Source: Dichetophora obliterata (lineage: Eukaryota > Arthropoda > Insecta > Diptera > Sciomyzidae). From it: a stretch of DNA of 64,000 nucleotides. How positions within the stretch are numbered: the first letter of the stretch is position 1; the number at the start of each line of letters is the position of its first letter. Below, piece after piece: positions 10,931 through 19,941 of this stretch. A program made the translations under genes and the position numbers. The DNA is taken from contig OY986437.1 in the NCBI GenBank assembly GCA_963920525.1, forward strand, positions 92,034,213 to 92,098,212. The letters run 5' to 3'. The notes beneath the pieces were generated by a model. That model did no database searches. It was not told where the DNA came from and was given only the letters and a program-made list of their open reading frames with translations.

Positions 10931-12335
10931 TGATTTCGATTTTTTCACATTGCCTACATATACTTCAGTAATAAAAAAATTGTTTCACTGATCTTTAGTG
11001 CATACGCTTTTAAAGAAATCAATATTTATCAAACAACTACGAAAAAGTCGAATTTTTACAGCATGCGGACATTCTAGGGCATGGCGCCATCTGAAGAAAT
11101 CAACTGTCGACCTTCTCCTTGCACAGGTTTTTTATTTATGAATTAAGGCACCAGAAATATGCTATTAGAAGTGAATTAAAAAAAAATTATGCACCCTAGT
11201 GTACATTAGTACACTAGGTGCCTTGAAAAAATTTCCATTTGTAACCCCTAAAAATGATCCTTGATCTTTTTTATGATGATTATCAAAATATTTTTGCTCT
11301 TATGTTAACCACCAGAAAACTGAACCATTTTGCAAAAACCTCAAAAAATCATGTTTTTCGTAAATATGTTGGCTGATGTAACAGGTGTAAAGACACAAAC
11401 TGTCGGAATTTATAGGCCAGAAAAAGCTCTCACAATCTGCAGCAAAAATATTAAGTTATTGCAATCGAATTAAAAATAATGCTGTTTTTCATGAATTTTT
11501 TTACTGTTTTCATAACCCCACGCATAAAAATATGCGTATGGGGTATATTAACTTTGCCACTACGCTTGTAACGCCGCACTGTGGGCCAGCCAGTACTGTT
11601 TTTTGGCCAAAAGTCATTAACTCTGCTTAACATAATGATAGATAATTTATTTTATCCACGTCTGGAAATGACCACGGCTACCTTTTATATAACACAAATA
11701 ACTCACAGAAAAGTCTGTAATATATGTGTAATATACGAGTGAGCTAATAAAAATTATTTTGCCACTCCCACCTGCCATACTTTTACACGAGATTGGAAGA
11801 GCATTAGTGAAAAGTAGTATTTTTCTATTTTGCATTTATTTTATATAAATATATTTATATTATTTGATTTTATTTCATTTCGCGAGATTTTCTTAAGCCA
11901 AATTGTTTTCATTGTATTATTTTTTGATAAAACCGGTATGAAGGCCATTGAAATATCATGCTTTGTAAAAATTATATATTTGTTAACTTTACGAAAACAA
12001 TTACCCTGTAATATAAAACCTTAAATATCAGCATTCAAGTTTTGTTCCAACTGCTTGAATCAAGTAATTTATTCTGGATTCAAGAAATCGCAAATAAGAG
12101 TGAACACAACAAATAACTATTTATAGTAAGAATTCGTTTTAACTAATGTTTCAACGTTTAAAATAATTGATTTAGGAAAATCAGGTTTGATTTGAGTTAA
12201 ATCATTTAATATATCTTTTCTTCTTCGATAATAAACAATAACAGCTTAGGTTTGACATCAAAGTTTCAAAAATATTGCTTGGTATTAAAGTGTCGTTTGT
12301 TTTCGTTTTGTGTCGTAACTTTGGCTAAGTTAATA
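10931..12335. other. Gene-free stretch with a small perfect hairpin
   Basis: No gene is supported. At 11195-11218 there is a perfect 10-bp-arm hairpin with a 4-nt loop (CCTAGTGTAC, ATTA, GTACACTAGG). The rest is AT-rich, with no boundary I can fix. Confidence 0.5.
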
Positions 12336-12482
12336 GGTCTATTTCCGTACTCGATTCAAGTAACTTTAAGTTGCTTGAAAACGTTATTTTAGAAATTTTT
12401 GAAGAATGAGAGTGAAGAATAACATGCAAAATGTCACTCTCTATTCTATTACAATTACTTGAACCGAGTACGGAAACAAACC
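12336..12482. mobile_element. 147-bp TA-flanked MITE
   Basis: The ends are inverted: GGTCTATTTCCGTACTCG at the left and GGTTTGTTTCCGTACTCG for the right end on the other strand, each followed by TTCAAGTAA. TA flanks both sides (12334-12335 and 12483-12484), consistent with a Tc1/mariner-type mobiliser. A single end of the same family is at about 48789-48835. Confidence 0.75.
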
Positions 12483-12484
12483 TA

Positions 12485-13229
12485 ATGCTTTAAGATCCAT
12501 ATTTTGTGTATTTTAAGTACTACACTCACGGTCAATAAAAAAGCCGACTTAAAAATTTAGTAACAAATATTCTTTTTCTTGAACTATAACACAGTGTGCC
12601 GAAATCGAACAAAAAAAAACACAACCAAACTTTATAGAACTTCTTAAAGAGAGACATATTGAGATTCCATCGCACCTGATTTGACTTCTCAATTTTGTCA
12701 CAATTTTTTGAAATTTCTTTTTAAAGTTGAAGTGTTTGAATTTTCTTGTGCCGATGTTCATTGAATTTTTACAGCCATTTGCCTTGTTGGAAATAAAAAA
12801 TTAAATCCATTTCTTTACCGTAGAATTTTGCGTATTACAAGGCTACGTAAAAAGAAATCCGATAAAATACAAAATCAAGTGTGTAGCGAAGCAAATTGTA
12901 ATTTTCTTTACCTTAAAAAGAAATTGTGTTTCTATAAGTTTTAGTTTAATAATATTCCATTAATGACATTTGTTTTTTCAAAAATGTTAATTGCACGTAA
13001 AAATGCCTTTCCATTGAACTTAAGAAGATCGAAATCGGTTCAGAATTCGCTAAATGGCGTCAAATTCAATGGCGTAAACTTAAGCTATTATTGCTAATCC
13101 ACATATAGAATATATACATTAGAGCAGGTCGATTTAAAAATCGCCCATTGCTTAGTGAAAATCGTATTCTAGGGATTAAAATAAGAAACTTTGCCCGAGG
13201 AACTATACTTCTAAAACGAATTCTAATGC
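12485..13229. other. Gene-free stretch
   Basis: I see no gene. CACTCACGGTCAATAAAA near 12524-12541 resembles one end of a Tc1-like element, but no matching end is visible. Confidence 0.45.
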
Positions 13230-13757
13230 CCCAACTTTTGACTTTTGTCCCGTAGGGTCAAATTTTGAAAAATCCCTCTTTGACCCATTTAGAGTGACCC
13301 AATCGAGTCCAAATGTATGACCGACACCGAATAACTTTGGAGTGCCGATCCACCCATGCCAGTGGCAACACCATTTCGCTGATTTTTTCATGTAAAGTGC
13401 CAAAAATGGTGATTTTTTTAAATGTTTGTATGGGGAACCCCCTGGGGGGTCCACTGGCATGGGTGGATCGGCCCTCCAAAGCTAGTGGCGGTCGGTCAAA
13501 CATTTGGACTCGATTGGGGCACTCTAAATGAGTCAAAGAATAATTTTTCAAAATTTGACCCTTAATGACAAAAGTCAAAAGTTGGGTTTTTGACCCATTT
13601 AGAGTGCCCCAATCGAGTTCAAATGTATGACCGATCCCCACTTACCTTGGAGGGCCGATCCTCCTGGGGGTTCCCCATACAAACATTTCAAAAAATCACC
13701 ATTTTTGGCACTTTACATCAAAAAATCAGCGAAATGGGGTTGCTGGGGTGGATCGGC
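13230..13757. repeat. Foldback repeat plus a truncated copy with inverted loop
   Basis: Segment 13230-13586 is a long imperfect palindrome. Its outer arms begin CCCAACTTTTGACTTTTGTC and end with the complement GACAAAAGTCAAAAGTTGGG. Inner arms (GGGTGGATCGG words) surround a loop containing AAATGGTGATTTTTT. Directly after it, 13587-13757 repeats the left arm and then the loop in the opposite orientation, and stops at GGATCGGC without its right arm. Open frames across this block on both strands are translated repeat. No target duplication is obvious. Confidence 0.75.
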
Positions 13758-13812
13758 GTATAGTATAAATTATACATTATAAATTATTATAAAAATTTTA
13801 TATAATTGTATA

Positions 13813-14930
13813 CACACTAAAAAATTTCAAAAATAAATTCACACCGGGGAGCGGATATTTACATTTTCTACACCGAACGGTGTTAATTTACACCGCTTAC
13901 TCGGTGTGAAATGACAAACTTATCCGATCGGTGTGAAATTAGAAAGGCAAAGAAGAAGAGCAGTATTGAAATCACATTCTCATTGATAAACAAATTAAAA
14001 ATTTAAAATTCCCAATTTTATTTGTTCATTTTAATTTTGTAAATCTTGATTGAATATTCTAACTTTATTTTTGACACCACTAAATAGACCCCAAAAAAAT
14101 TAAATAACTTCAAAAAAATGTCCATACATTTTTGGGTGTTACTTCGTATGAAATAACTCCCAATTTTTGGGGACAATTTCATTACTTTTGGGAAATATTT
14201 AATTTGTTTTGCTTGGTTTTATTCCATTGTGAAGTAATTCCCAATGAAATAAGCCCCAATCAAAGTTTTTTGCGGCTTATTTCATTTGGCAATTAATAAA
14301 TTTAATGACAATTTAATAAAAATTGTAAAAAACATCCTTTCGAATAGTTAAAAATTACACCGTTCGGTGTTAAATAAAATTATCATTTTGCGTATTATAA
14401 ATAAACACCTAAAAAATAATAAAAATTAAACTGGCCATTTCAGCCCTTGGAAGGACTTTAACCTAGCTTCTATTGAGTGTTGTGCGTGTTATTAAATGTT
14501 TGATCACAAATGACCGAGAACTGGACCTACGTGTTTTATGCCGACTCCGAACAGCTTATGTTCTCAAGAAGCCTTACATGGCAATTTTTACTCTCTGAGG
14601 TTTGCCATTGTCTGCAGAGAGGTGACGATCGAACAGAAAAATTAATTCAATTGAAAAACTTTCTGTCTGAGCTGGAATCGAACCTGGGCTACAGCGGTTC
14701 TTTAGCTTAGGGGCCACGCACTCTACCCACTAGGCTACGGTTGCCTAATAAACACCTAACAGGGTACAAAAAAAACATCCTATTTCATGTGTGATCGGTG
14801 TGAAAAAAGTATGCTCTTTCGGATATAAAATTCAGGCACTTGGTGTTTATTAAACGGTGTTTTTTAACACGGTGTGGGAATCCCTGGAACACCAATCGGT
14901 ATAAAAATTCTATACAAATTTTTAAGTGTG
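13813..14930. mobile_element. TA-flanked element with CGGTGT palindromes
   Basis: The termini CACACTAAAAAATTT (left) and, on the other strand, CACACTTAAAAATTT (right) are inverted repeats flanked by TA (13811-13812 and 14931-14932). Inside both ends, ACACCG/CGGTGT words recur at least ten times, including the palindrome ACACCGAACGGTGT-like sequence near 13870. No transposase is visible. A SINE copy (14431-14745) is nested inside. I infer a Tc1/mariner-mobilised non-autonomous element. Confidence 0.65.
14431..14745 (-). repeat. tRNA-derived SINE, copy 1
   Basis: Read on the minus strand, the copy starts with a tRNA-like head: A box TAGCCTAGTGGGTAGAGTG and B box GGTTCGATTCC. A unique body follows, ending in CCAAGGGCTGAAATGGCC. 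The body matches 15601-15919 over its full length and 31451-31570 over its distal part. About one in five or six positions differ between copies, so the family is old. It is nested in the CGGTGT element. Confidence 0.75.
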
Positions 14931-15600
14931 TAGATATAGATATGATAATTTTAATGTCATAAAAACATTCGTAGTTTTTTTACTTTTCCTTTTAAAAATG
15001 TGCGTTTTCATTTTTGTATGGCGTAAATTTTTTTTAAAAATATTCATTTTACTAAACGTTTTTAAAATGTGCGTTATTGATTTTTTGTTTTCTCAGTGTA
15101 CTCTGACGAACATGTTGTTAAAATTTCCACGCTTGTTTCGCAGCTGCCATCTTTCGTAGGTAGAATATCACTTGAAACTGAACAGATAGCAATCTGTTAA
15201 AAGCGAAATTGTGTCTGTAAGCAATAATCGCTTAAGTCGACTTAAGACAGGACTGAGTAAATGATGTAGCTGTGTTCCACGCATTAAGCACTACAAACAC
15301 ATAAAATCTTGAGCTTCTAGCATGACTTTAGCCAAAGTTATGAAACAAAAGTTAAAGACCCATTCATATAACTTATATGGCGATTTAAAACTTTGAAGCA
15401 AAATTTCTCAAAAATTTGAAATCAGACTTAAGCTGTTATTACTTATCGACACAGAAATTACTCTAGAATATAAAACAATTGTTTCTCTCGGTGTTGAGAA
15501 TAGGTTTTTTTGTTAAATCGTGTTAATCGTGATAATTAAAATTTAAAAAAAAAAGGTTTGCTAAAAAAACAATTTGCTAAAAGTAAAAACGAAAACGAAT

Positions 15601-15919
15601 TGACCATTTCAGTTCTTGGAAGGACTTTGACCCAGCATCTATTGATCAGTTGTGTGTTGCGCGTGTTGTTAAATGTTTGAACACAAATGATCGAGAGCTG
15701 GACGTACGAGTTTTATTTGTGATAATGATCTAAAGAAGCTAATCATGGCACTTTTTACTATCTAAGTTTTGCCATTTTCTGCAAGGAGGTGATGGTGAAC
15801 AGAAATACATATTAATTCAATTGGAAAAAATCCTATCTCCGGTGAGAATCGAACCCGGGCTACCGTGTTTCTTTTAGCACACGGATCACGCAATCTAACC
15901 AGTATGGCACGGACGTCAC
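15601..15919 (-). repeat. tRNA-derived SINE, copy 2
   Basis: This is the same family as 14431-14745, in the same orientation. The head shows TGGTTAGATTGCGTG and the B box GGGTTCGATTCTC, and the body ends ...GAACTGAAATGGTCA. The acceptor halves do not pair, so it is a SINE head, not a tRNA gene. It lies about 160 bp from the 3' end of the Gly-rich peptide gene. Confidence 0.75.
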
Positions 15920-16079
15920 AAAAATAAATTGCTAAAAAATTAACATTACTGTCTAAAATCTCGACAAATAGGTTCAAAATTAAAACGAAACCTCTGTTAT
16001 GCTCTTTGAATAAGTTTTATTGATAGGCCGATCACAATTTTGTTAAAAAATCATTTAAGACATTCAGTTACGACTCACT

Positions 16080-16250
16080 TCAGCCATGTTTCTTGCCATA
16101 ACCACCGCCACCCTTGCTGTAGCCACCGCCTTTACCGTAACCGCCTCCACCACCATAGCTCTTGCCCTTGGTTGCCTCGACCATATTTGAATGACCGCCT
16201 AGCAGCGTCATAGCTACAACCAGCAGTATTAGAAAAATTGAATAATTCAT
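16080..16250 (-). CDS. 56-aa secreted glycine-rich peptide
   Basis: The ATG at 16248-16250 opens a 56-residue protein ending at TGA 16080-16082. The N-terminus MNYSIFLILLVVAMTLLGGH is a clear signal peptide, with cleavage likely around residues 19-25. The mature part is almost entirely Gly/Tyr/Lys: KSYGGGGGYGKGGGYSKGGG, then YGKKHG. It has no cysteine. A TATA box and initiator lie upstream at the right spacing, and AATAAA lies just downstream on the minus strand (16016-16021). No intron is needed. Fly peptides of this build include cuticle or egg-shell glycine-rich proteins, male accessory-gland peptides and Gly-rich antimicrobial peptides; I cannot choose among them. The next gene upstream on the same strand also encodes a 56-aa secreted peptide. 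Confidence 0.82.
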   Translation of the reverse strand: MNYSIFLILLVVAMTLLGGHSNMVEATKGKSYGGGGGYGKGGGYSKGGGGYGKKHG

Positions 16251-16318
16251 AGTAAGTATTTCGGCGTCAAATATAAATCCACAGATTGATGATGTTTCGA
16301 ATGCAGTAAAGAAAACAG

Positions 16319-16353
16319 AATGATTTGATATGAAAATTCAACGAACTTTTATA
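16319..16353 (-). promoter_or_regulatory. TATA box and initiator of the Gly-rich peptide gene
   Basis: TATAAAAG occupies 16346-16353 on the minus strand. An initiator-like TCATT has its A at 16321, 32 bases downstream of the first T of the TATA box, which is the standard insect spacing. It predicts a 5' leader of about 70 nt. Confidence 0.7.
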
Positions 16354-16782
16354 GCACAGCGCATTGCAATAAAATTTCCCTTAATTCATTTAAGAATATT
16401 CTCAAATTAATTACCATTATCACGAAGAGTTCAATTAGCAATCGAAACTGAATTAATCCCATATAAATAACGAATACCTTTGAAAACTAACATGTAGAAA
16501 TGCTGATTGAGATCAGCAAAAGTACATTCATTAGTTTGGTGGTTTACCCCCTGTGACGTCACTAAATTAGGAAACTTCAGCAGATTGGAACCCGATGGCA
16601 AAAAGATTGATTTGACACTTCACAAATATGCATTAGTTAAAATTTTATTTCGAATTTGGAAAAATTTACAATAGTAGAATTTCGACATAACTCCATCGAC
16701 CCCCCAAGCACTCTACAAGGATACGTTTTCCCTTTCTTTGGGGCGCCTTACATTCTACAACCTTGTCTGTGCGCACGTGTAG

Positions 16783-16953
16783 CTAGCGCCCATCAATTGT
16801 AATAGGACTTGGGCTGGTTTGTGGACGTTTTGTAGTTGTGGCTGCACGTCCTCTGGGACTGGGTTCTGGTAAAGCTACTGCTGGCACAATCAGATCCAAG
16901 CTACAGATGACAGCAATGAGCCCCAAAATATAGAATACACTCCACAGCTTCAT
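16783..16953 (-). CDS. 56-aa secreted proline-rich peptide
   Basis: The ATG at 16951-16953 opens 56 residues ending at TAG 16783-16785. The N-terminus MKLWSVFYILGLIAVICSLD is hydrophobic and reads as a signal peptide, extended to about VPAVALP. The mature part is short, basic and Pro/Thr/Ser-rich (EPSPRGRAATTTKRPQTSPS, then PITIDGR). It has no cysteine and ends in Gly-Arg, which could be an amidation and processing signal (inference). It has its own TATA box and TCAGT initiator, and AATAAA downstream on the minus strand at about 16641-16646. It lies about 530 bp upstream of the Gly-rich gene on the same strand. The layout resembles Pro-rich antimicrobial or seminal-fluid peptides, but I recognise no family. 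Confidence 0.78.
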   Translation of the reverse strand: MKLWSVFYILGLIAVICSLDLIVPAVALPEPSPRGRAATTTKRPQTSPSPITIDGR

Positions 16954-17015
16954 TATCTTAGCTTTATATTGAGAAATCTCTTGTTTTACTTTGTATCTTA
17001 CGAAGTGTAAAAGTC

Positions 17016-17054
17016 ACTGATCGTAGTTTTGCAAAACTATTCCATTTTTATATA
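17016..17054 (-). promoter_or_regulatory. TATA box and TCAGT initiator of the Pro-rich peptide gene
   Basis: On the minus strand, TATATAAAAA spans about 17045-17054. TCAGT lies at 17016-17020 with its A at 17018, 34-36 bases downstream. The match to the insect TATA plus initiator core promoter supports the gene call. Confidence 0.7.
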
Positions 17055-18299
17055 ATTTTGCCAATAGCTTAGTGGCAACATAAAAAGCAATTGTCATTGT
17101 TTCAACAAGAATCAGTGCACATAAATTTTATTTGATTAAAATCTAAATAAAATTACCTAATTCCATCTTGTTCAGCTTTTCCAAAAATGACATTTTAATA
17201 GACCATTTAACGAAAAACTGTCAACAGTAATTTTCGTTACATTGACAACGTCTATTGTTATACTAGCGAGTACTGCTAACAGCTGATTGTTATCGCTATT
17301 TTGACCATGTTACTGTAGCTATCTGTAATTTCGCTAAAGGCAGTGGTGGTGGTGGTTGGGCAGACAATCATTTAGGCAATTAGTTTACACAGTTTCCGTC
17401 AAGTTGCAAAAACGTTGTGAAATATTCTTAATTGAATTGAGTGAAAGACTTTAAGTACTAAGCTTAGCTTAACAACAAATACTCGTTTTGTCTTGAATGT
17501 CTTTGAAATGCAATAGACACACACTGTCGCAAAACATAATTGATTCCTTAAAATATTCAAGTTTAAAACAAAGTATTCCTAAGTAAACTTTAAATTAATT
17601 TAAAAAATATTTATTGCATAAAATTCCAGCCATTACTTACACTAGAAACGATAATTTTTATGGCAAGATAAAGGTTTTCTTTGATTGTTTCCTTTCTTGT
17701 TTTTTTATTGCAAAGTTTGCTGCAAGGTCTACTGCATCAAGAAAAATAAAGTTTTTTTTTTTATTCCCCCGGAGGTATGAAATCTTCCAAAGATACCCGT
17801 GCTATGCGCATGCACGATTTACATTCTAGATCCTGCCCGGATCAGCCGGGACAGACATAATGCACCTACGTACTAAAACATACCCCCTATTGGCAATTAG
17901 GATTTTCCACTAAGCACATTAATTGGCTTTTCAGCGGAATTTAAAAATTGAATATAGTAGCGAAAACGCGTATTTAAGTATATTTGAATCTATATAAATA
18001 AGCAACATCGAATTAAAATAATAGTGATTATTAATTTAAGGTACTCGAAATAACAATCCTGACTTGACACTACACTCATTGTAACTGGTTTGCGGCCATT
18101 GTCCAACCCAAGGACCTACGTGGAAATGAGGTAAATCTCATATCCGCCAAATCAAAATACCAATTTGTTGGATATGCATTTGGGCCAACGCAGGCATAAA
18201 CTTGTGTGGAAAAGAGATATACTCTGGCACACCAATCCAGGTGATAGTGTAAGTTCAGTCTAATTTCAAATCAGGAAGCTACGTGAGCACGTAAATCAC
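17055..18299. other. Gene-free stretch
   Basis: No gene is supported. A GC-richer patch near 17765-17860 (CCCCCGGAGG, GATCCTGCCCGGATC) may be a repeat end. Nothing else can be fixed. Confidence 0.45.
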
Positions 18300-18374
18300 A
18301 GTTCGATTTTAAATTAAAATATTGAATAATTAAAAAGTAAGTTTTAAAAACGATTCATATTTGATGGTGCTTAC
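18300..18374 (-). mobile_element. LINE tail copy A, distal piece
   Basis: This stretch, ending AAAACGATTCATATTTGATG and GTGCTTAC, matches 24783-24844 closely. The matching sequence resumes at 23120 after a 4.7-kb hAT insertion flanked by GTGCTTAC. It is the lower part of a non-LTR retrotransposon tail whose upper part is 23120 to about 23350. Confidence 0.7.
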
Positions 18375-18991
18375 CAGTGATCTGCAAGCGATGGCATTTT
18401 CGCTACTTGCAATCTACCCCCAACAAATACAGTGACAGTCTGACCGCACTACGCAAGCGCTGCGATTGTTGTGTCGAACATACTTGCAACATTGAAGCTA
18501 ACTGTGTATGAGCGTGCCGTAAGTCCGCAATAATGCATGTTCGAGTTGTTGGTTTGATAACCAGCGCAGGGTCTTTTCAACTTCTGGTATGCAATGGTAA
18601 GTATGGTCATTTACAAGCAACAAAACAAAGTCATAAAGCGTAACTCCTGCATAAAAAAACCAGCGCTTATTTTGTTCTCCGAACACAAAGTATTTGCAGT
18701 AACATTGCAGTAACATTGCAGTTACTTTGCGTGACTTTTGAGAGCTTGTATTGTAGCTCATAAGCTAATGGTTCAATTGAGCTGATTTCTTTTTTAAAAT
18801 AAATTCTAAAGTTTAATTGAGTGAGCAATAAAATTTGTTTAGTAAATTTTTAAAGATATTTATTAAATTTAGTTTTTTAAGAAATTATATCAGACGCCAT
18901 TTTACTATAAAACACCTTTAATCACTGATTTTGATAAGATTTTGTATGCATGCAGATCTTTAATAAAGCTACAACTTTTGTTCAATTGTTC

Positions 18992-19510
18992 AAAATTTTG
19001 AAATAATAGGTTCGCCACCTAATAATATGTCTTTTCAAGAGTTTAAAACTGATAAATGACGTTTAAAACTCTTGAAAAGACACATTATTAGGTGGCAACC
19101 CTATTATTTCAAAATTTTATAATTTTGAAATTCTGACAATGGATTCGGATTCAGCGACCCATTTTTGGTGTACGATTTTTTTTGCCAGCCCCGAATTCAT
19201 AAAAATACAAAAAATTAAGGTGGCAACCCTATCCACCATCTTGAATTTTAAAATTCTAACTTTAGATTCGAAATCTGCGACCCCTTAACACTGATAAATG
19301 ATGTTTAAAACTCTTAAAAATACATATTATTAGGTGGCAATACTGTGGTAAAAATTTAGGTGGCAACCCTAACCTCCATCTTAAATTTTAAAACTGTGAC
19401 ATTATATTCGAAATCAAATCCGTTGTCAGAATTTCAAAATTACAAGAATTCGCAAAAATTAAAAAAATCTAGGTGGCAATTCTATCCGCCATCTTAAATT
19501 TTAAAGTTTG
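18992..19510. repeat. Long hairpin and degenerate GGTGGCAACCCTA repeats
   Basis: Positions 18992-19118 form a palindrome with arms of about 55-58 bp, including GAGTTTAAAAC/GTTTTAAACTC-type pairing and AGGT(T/G)CGCCACCT against AGGTGGCAACCCT. The centre is TGATAAATGAC. One arm's sequence then recurs in degenerate direct copies near 19215, 19330, 19360 and 19470, each with AGGTGGCAA and CCATCTTAAATTTTAAA. It lies within the outer hAT. Confidence 0.65.
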
Positions 19511-19651
19511 ACATCATCTTCGAAATAAGTTACCCCTAAAACTTTTTAAACTATTTACTCTATTCATACTGAAGTAATCTACAAACACTTGAGTAAAAAT
19601 GCAGTGTACGCGCTGATTTCATCGTTCGTAAGCTTACTTTTGTATCACTGC

Positions 19652-19941
19652 TTAGCCGAAGTTGAAATCAACTTGCAATGGTACACGAGGCAGTAGCTCA
19701 AAATAATGCATAATTATAACGATTGCCGTTCGTGCGCTGTGGTTTATACACATAATTATTTTATGCAAACATCTATACTTCCCACTGAAGTCGAAGCACA
19801 CATCACACAGTGTTTGACTTTGGTACAATTGGCTAATACAACATGCTTGATGTTGTAAGTGAGCTCGATGGCGTAGAATATGTTGCATGGTATTAATGAT
19901 ATTGAAGTCATACAAAAACCAAGTATGTACTGAGTGTAAAA
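19652..19941 (-). pseudogene. Open segment with weak BTB-like motif inside outer hAT
   Basis: The minus strand encodes HILRHRAHLQHQACCISQ, then LYQSQTLCDVCFDFSGKYRC, LHKIIMCINHS, then a stop at 19652. The LCDV...G.....HK.I spacing resembles the start of a BTB domain (LCDV.L...G....AHK.VL), but the usual Ala before His is Leu here and the rest of the fold is absent. If the nested hAT and one 8-bp duplication are removed, the same frame stays open up to the right terminal repeat of the outer element. It could be captured host coding sequence, or chance. I hold this loosely. Confidence 0.3.

Noticed and set aside
11195..11218. Perfect hairpin as a transcription terminator
   Set aside because: No gene lies upstream, and this is eukaryotic sequence where such terminators do not apply. 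It is kept only as a small palindrome.
13203..13641. Overlapping 70-130 aa ORFs on both strands
   Set aside because: They are translations of the foldback repeat arms, and the two strands encode similar peptides because of the palindrome.
15830..15919. Functional tRNA gene with B box GGGTTCGATTCTC
   Set aside because: The acceptor halves do not pair, and the block is continuous with a SINE body shared by two other loci.
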